Origin: Pseudodesulfovibrio sp.
GTDB lineage: Bacteria > Desulfobacterota > Desulfovibrionia > Desulfovibrionales > Desulfovibrionaceae
Length of the DNA: 8,080 bases
NCBI GenBank assembly: GCA_022712815.1
Contig: JAFLJW010000364.1
Coordinates: 1-8,080, forward strand
Direction of reading: 5' to 3'
A model generated the notes under the pieces. It saw only the letters and a list, made by a program, of their open reading frames with translations, was not told the DNA's origin and searched no databases. Every line of letters begins with the position of its first letter. Position 1 is the first letter of the stretch. The position numbers and the translations under genes are program-made. Below are positions 5,896 through 8,080 of the stretch, in pieces.

Positions 5896-6612
5896 TTATA
5901 TGTACTGAACCCACAGGGCAGTAAGGGGCATGGCGATAAACAATGCGGGAAGCATGTTGGCAATGGGGAAAGACAGGATGCCACAAATTCTAAACCCAGT
6001 GGCAAACATGATTAAACCACCAACTGCCGAGAAGTCTGCGATCATGACCGGAGTTGTGAGGGGCAGAATGAAAGCCGCACTAAAAAAGAGAGCAGCCTGA
6101 ATCAAAAACTGAGGAATAGCGGCAACGGCCAGAGTATAACCCAGGGTTGTAGCGAAAATAGCGGCGGTAAAGAAGTCGAGAAAGGCCTTGACGATGAGCA
6201 GCGAAGGATCACCGACCATACCTTCATTCATGGACCCAAAAACACCAGTACCACTTGCACAAAAGAGGACAATCATGGCCACGAACTTTTCCATGAATTC
6301 ATCCTGCGAAATGCCGGAGTCAGGCGGAGAGAGTACTTTCTCAATGCCCTTGCGAGCCTTGCCTGCCAGGTACTTAATTCCACCTTCAATGTTTATGAGC
6401 TCTCCGATGATGGAACCGAGCAGCAACGAAAGAATCACAGGAGGCAAGGTCTTGACGCGCATGATCATGGCAATACCAAGCCCCATGGAGGCACAACCGA
6501 AAACCATGGGAAGCTTGGAGCGAAGATTTTCCGAAATTTTATCCCCTAGAAACGCCCCGGAAAAGCTACCGGTAACAACACCTATACCGTTAATAATAGG
6601 ACCAATCATCAT
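5896..6612 (-). CDS. DUF554 (YdfK-like) integral membrane protein
   Basis: This is a 238-residue polytopic inner-membrane protein of the DUF554 family, whose biochemical role is not established to my knowledge. Hydrophobic stretches at about 3-22, 36-52, 57-73, 109-127, 136-166, 168-186, 195-213 and 217-235 suggest seven or eight membrane segments. Family features include 'GPIINGIGVVTGSFSGAFLG' (4-23), the 'LGSIIGELINIE' segment (65-76) and 'ASGTGVFGSMNEGMVGD' (119-135), which resembles the usual 'GSI-DG-x-GD' motif. Length is normal. Two adjacent ATGs open the gene; AGGAG (6625-6621) is 8 bases before the first. It lies between the decarboxylase and its cofactor genes, so a role in moving the aromatic acid or product is an attractive guess, not something the sequence shows. 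Stem-loops flank it on both sides. Confidence 0.85.
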   Translation of the reverse strand: MMIGPIINGIGVVTGSFSGAFLGDKISENLRSKLPMVFGCASMGLGIAMIMRVKTLPPVILSLLLGSIIGELINIEGGIKYLAGKARKGIEKVLSPPDSGISQDEFMEKFVAMIVLFCASGTGVFGSMNEGMVGDPSLLIVKAFLDFFTAAIFATTLGYTLAVAAIPQFLIQAALFFSAAFILPLTTPVMIADFSAVGGLIMFATGFRICGILSFPIANMLPALFIAMPLTALWVQYI

Positions 6613-6650
6613 ATCGTTTTCTCCTAACTAAATTAAAATATTGTTTAAAG

Positions 6651-6683
6651 CTGCGGCATGGCAAAGGTGTGGCCATGCCGCAG
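6651..6683 (-). other. Intercistronic stem-loop after the decarboxylase gene
   Basis: A perfect 12-bp inverted repeat (CTGCGGCATGGC at 6651-6662 with GCCATGCCGCAG at 6672-6683) has a 9-base loop and starts 11 bases past the UbiD stop. The minus-strand sequence beyond it is A/T-rich (CTTTAAACAATATTTTAATT) but lacks a clean T-run, so it is a weak terminator at best. It could protect the 3' end of the decarboxylase message and set a higher level for that gene than for those downstream. Confidence 0.55.
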
Positions 6684-6694
6684 GCATTTAAGGT

Positions 6695-8080
6695 TTAGAG
6701 GTAAGGGGTCGGGTCGATTTCAAGGAACTGGGCGCGTTTGAAACGAGCTTTCTCAGAAACCGGGACAGTGCAATCGAAGATGGTTTTGCATGAAATACCC
6801 GGATTCAGAATCGAAGGACTCATACTGGGACGCTGGGACGGATCAAGGGGGTGACAACGCACACCCGGTATGGTGATGATGTCCACGTCGCCTTGGAAAC
6901 GGGTGGTCATGGCCCACAGGACATCGTTGGAGTCGAAAGGATCGACGTCTTCATCAACCAGGAAGATGGTCTTCAATTCCGGGAAAGCGGCAAACGCGAT
7001 GATTGCGGCCTGACGCTGGCGTCCTTCATCCGGGACGCCATTCTTCTTGAACTGGATAACCGCAGCAAACTTGCCACCTCCGCAGGGATGGGCATAAACA
7101 TTTTGCAAACGGCCGGGCATGGCCTTTTCAACCATTTGAATAATGCTCGCCTCGGTGGGAATGCCAGCCAGGTTCACATGCTCTTCGGAAGGTCCGATAG
7201 TAGTCTGCATGATTGGATTGAAACGATGGGTCACAGCCTTGACCTTGAAGACAGGCAAAGACTGATTGGCAGGGCCGGTATAACCGGGGAACTCGGGCAT
7301 GGCCTTGCCAGTGCCGGAATTCTGATCTTCGACTACGCGCTTTCCCGGGATCAGCTCACCTTCGATGACGATCTCGGCATTGGCTATGGCCTTGGCGTTG
7401 ACGCTGATTGCCGGGCAGAGTTTCACCCCTTCATTGCGCAGTGCGCCCGCGATCCCCAATTCATTGTATCCAAGGGGAGTGGACGGAGGCTCGAAGCAGG
7501 AGCCGATGTACACTGCGGGGTCCAAACCGATATTGACTGTGATCGGCAAAGCTTCGCCGATACTTTCAGCCTTCTGTCGGAAGGTGTCGATGTGCCGTCC
7601 GGGGACGAAATACATGGAGATTTCGTCCTTGCTCTGCAAGCACTGACGGTGAATGGTGGCATTCAGATCTCCATTCTGGGGATCTTCGGCGTAGACAAGT
7701 CCCATGGTGATGAATGGCCCTGCGTCCTCAGGAGTATTGGTGGGGGCAGGAATTAGTTTGCGGATGTCAAAGTCAGGGTCACTGGCGAGATGAACAACTT
7801 CCTGGCAGAGGGCTTCATCCTTGGACACAAGGACCGGAGCCACCGGGTTGGCCAACGCTTCATTCATTTTGAAACCGAGCCGGTCTGGCGTGGTATCCAA
7901 AAGATGTGCAACACGCTTGCGGCAACCTACCATACCGATGGCAACACGGGCACCCTTGAATCCCTTGATGTTGTTAAACACCATTGCGGGACCGGTTTTA
8001 GTGGGACGCTGAATGGTACCGCCGCCACCGATGTGACGGTAAACACCGGAAAGTTCTGCGTTCGGGTCCACTTCCACATC
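6695..8080 (-). CDS. lpdC: UbiD-family hydroxyarylic acid decarboxylase, LpdC/BsdC type (5' end outside window)
   Basis: This is a prenyl-FMN-dependent enzyme that non-oxidatively decarboxylates a phenolic acid. The frame runs off the window at 8080. The GTG at 8077 is internal ('DVEVDPNAEL' is usually preceded by some 20-30 residues), so the true start lies beyond. Numbering from that GTG, 'LNATIHRQCLQ' (138-148) is the prenyl-FMN and metal-binding region, and 'AEIVIEGEL' (234-242) carries a metal-ligand Glu candidate. The active-site segment is 'VVEDQNSGTGKAMPEFPGYTG' minus its first residue (249-268), a form I associate with gallate, vanillate and 4-hydroxybenzoate decarboxylases rather than ubiquinone-pathway UbiD, which has EGPFG-type loops. 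'GPSEEHVNLAGIPTEA', 'AHPCGGGKFAAV', 'LVDEDVDPFD' and 'PGVRCHPLDPS' complete the family pattern. The C-terminus is intact. It is the first visible gene of an operon with UbiX- and LpdD-type partners. The exact substrate is unresolved. Confidence 0.93.
   Translation of the reverse strand, partial: DVEVDPNAELSGVYRHIGGGGTIQRPTKTGPAMVFNNIKGFKGARVAIGMVGCRKRVAHLLDTTPDRLGFKMNEALANPVAPVLVSKDEALCQEVVHLASDPDFDIRKLIPAPTNTPEDAGPFITMGLVYAEDPQNGDLNATIHRQCLQSKDEISMYFVPGRHIDTFRQKAESIGEALPITVNIGLDPAVYIGSCFEPPSTPLGYNELGIAGALRNEGVKLCPAISVNAKAIANAEIVIEGELIPGKRVVEDQNSGTGKAMPEFPGYTGPANQSLPVFKVKAVTHRFNPIMQTTIGPSEEHVNLAGIPTEASIIQMVEKAMPGRLQNVYAHPCGGGKFAAVIQFKKNGVPDEGRQRQAAIIAFAAFPELKTIFLVDEDVDPFDSNDVLWAMTTRFQGDVDIITIPGVRCHPLDPSQRPSMSPSILNPGISCKTIFDCTVPVSEKARFKRAQFLEIDPTPYL

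Noticed and set aside
6188..6631. Plus-strand 147-codon open frame opposite the DUF554 gene
   Set aside because: It is antisense to a conserved membrane protein gene that has its own good ribosome-binding site. The Pro/Ser/Met-rich translation is what the complement of a hydrophobic gene gives.
6851..7756. Plus-strand 301-codon open frame opposite the UbiD gene
   Set aside because: It lies entirely antisense to a clearly conserved decarboxylase, has no recognisable domain, and is explained by codon bias of the real gene on the other strand.
1..8080. Possible defence system, phage module or CRISPR array
   Set aside because: All substantial frames are explained by glycan, decarboxylase or IS3 genes. 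I saw no regularly spaced repeats, nuclease or toxin motifs.

Overview
The window looks like a piece of a Gram-negative bacterial chromosome with moderate G+C. The protein families and the flavour of the insertion sequence suggest an anaerobe such as a Desulfovibrio-like Desulfobacterota member. That placement rests on recalled family resemblance only and is tentative. The window holds two convergent gene blocks separated by a decayed insertion sequence.

Block 1 (1-4000, + strand) is the end of a surface-polysaccharide locus. It runs: the C-terminal part of a probable SAM-dependent methyltransferase (open at the window edge), a GT4-type glycosyltransferase, a membrane-anchored SGNH/GDSL-like protein, and an AlgI/DltB-type MBOAT O-acyltransferase. 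The last three genes overlap by 1 and 4 bases, so they are probably translationally coupled. An MBOAT protein moves acyl groups across the membrane and an SGNH partner places them on the glycan, so this block probably makes and O-acylates an exported polysaccharide. The SGNH protein lacks the usual Asp of the Asp-x-x-His block.

Block 2 (about 3997-4760, - strand) is a remnant of an IS3-family element, IS407-like by its OrfA. It has an intact orfA, a -1 frameshift arrangement into orfB, and an orfB that keeps only about 50 recognisable N-terminal codons. The DDE catalytic core is gone. No clear terminator for block 1 lies between the MBOAT gene and this remnant.

Block 3 (8080-4765, - strand) is an operon for non-oxidative decarboxylation of a (poly)hydroxylated aromatic acid. 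It contains a UbiD-family decarboxylase of the LpdC/BsdC type (5' end outside the window), a DUF554 (YdfK-like) membrane protein, a UbiX/LpdB/BsdB-type flavin prenyltransferase, and an LpdD-type prenylated-flavin chaperone. The prenyltransferase would make prenyl-FMN, LpdD would help maintain or load it, the UbiD protein would decarboxylate the substrate (gallate, protocatechuate, 4-hydroxybenzoate or a relative), and the DUF554 protein might handle transport. A perfect inverted repeat sits in each non-overlapping gap, and a strong stem-loop terminator closes the operon at 4765-4796.

I saw no tRNA, rRNA, CRISPR array or phage module.
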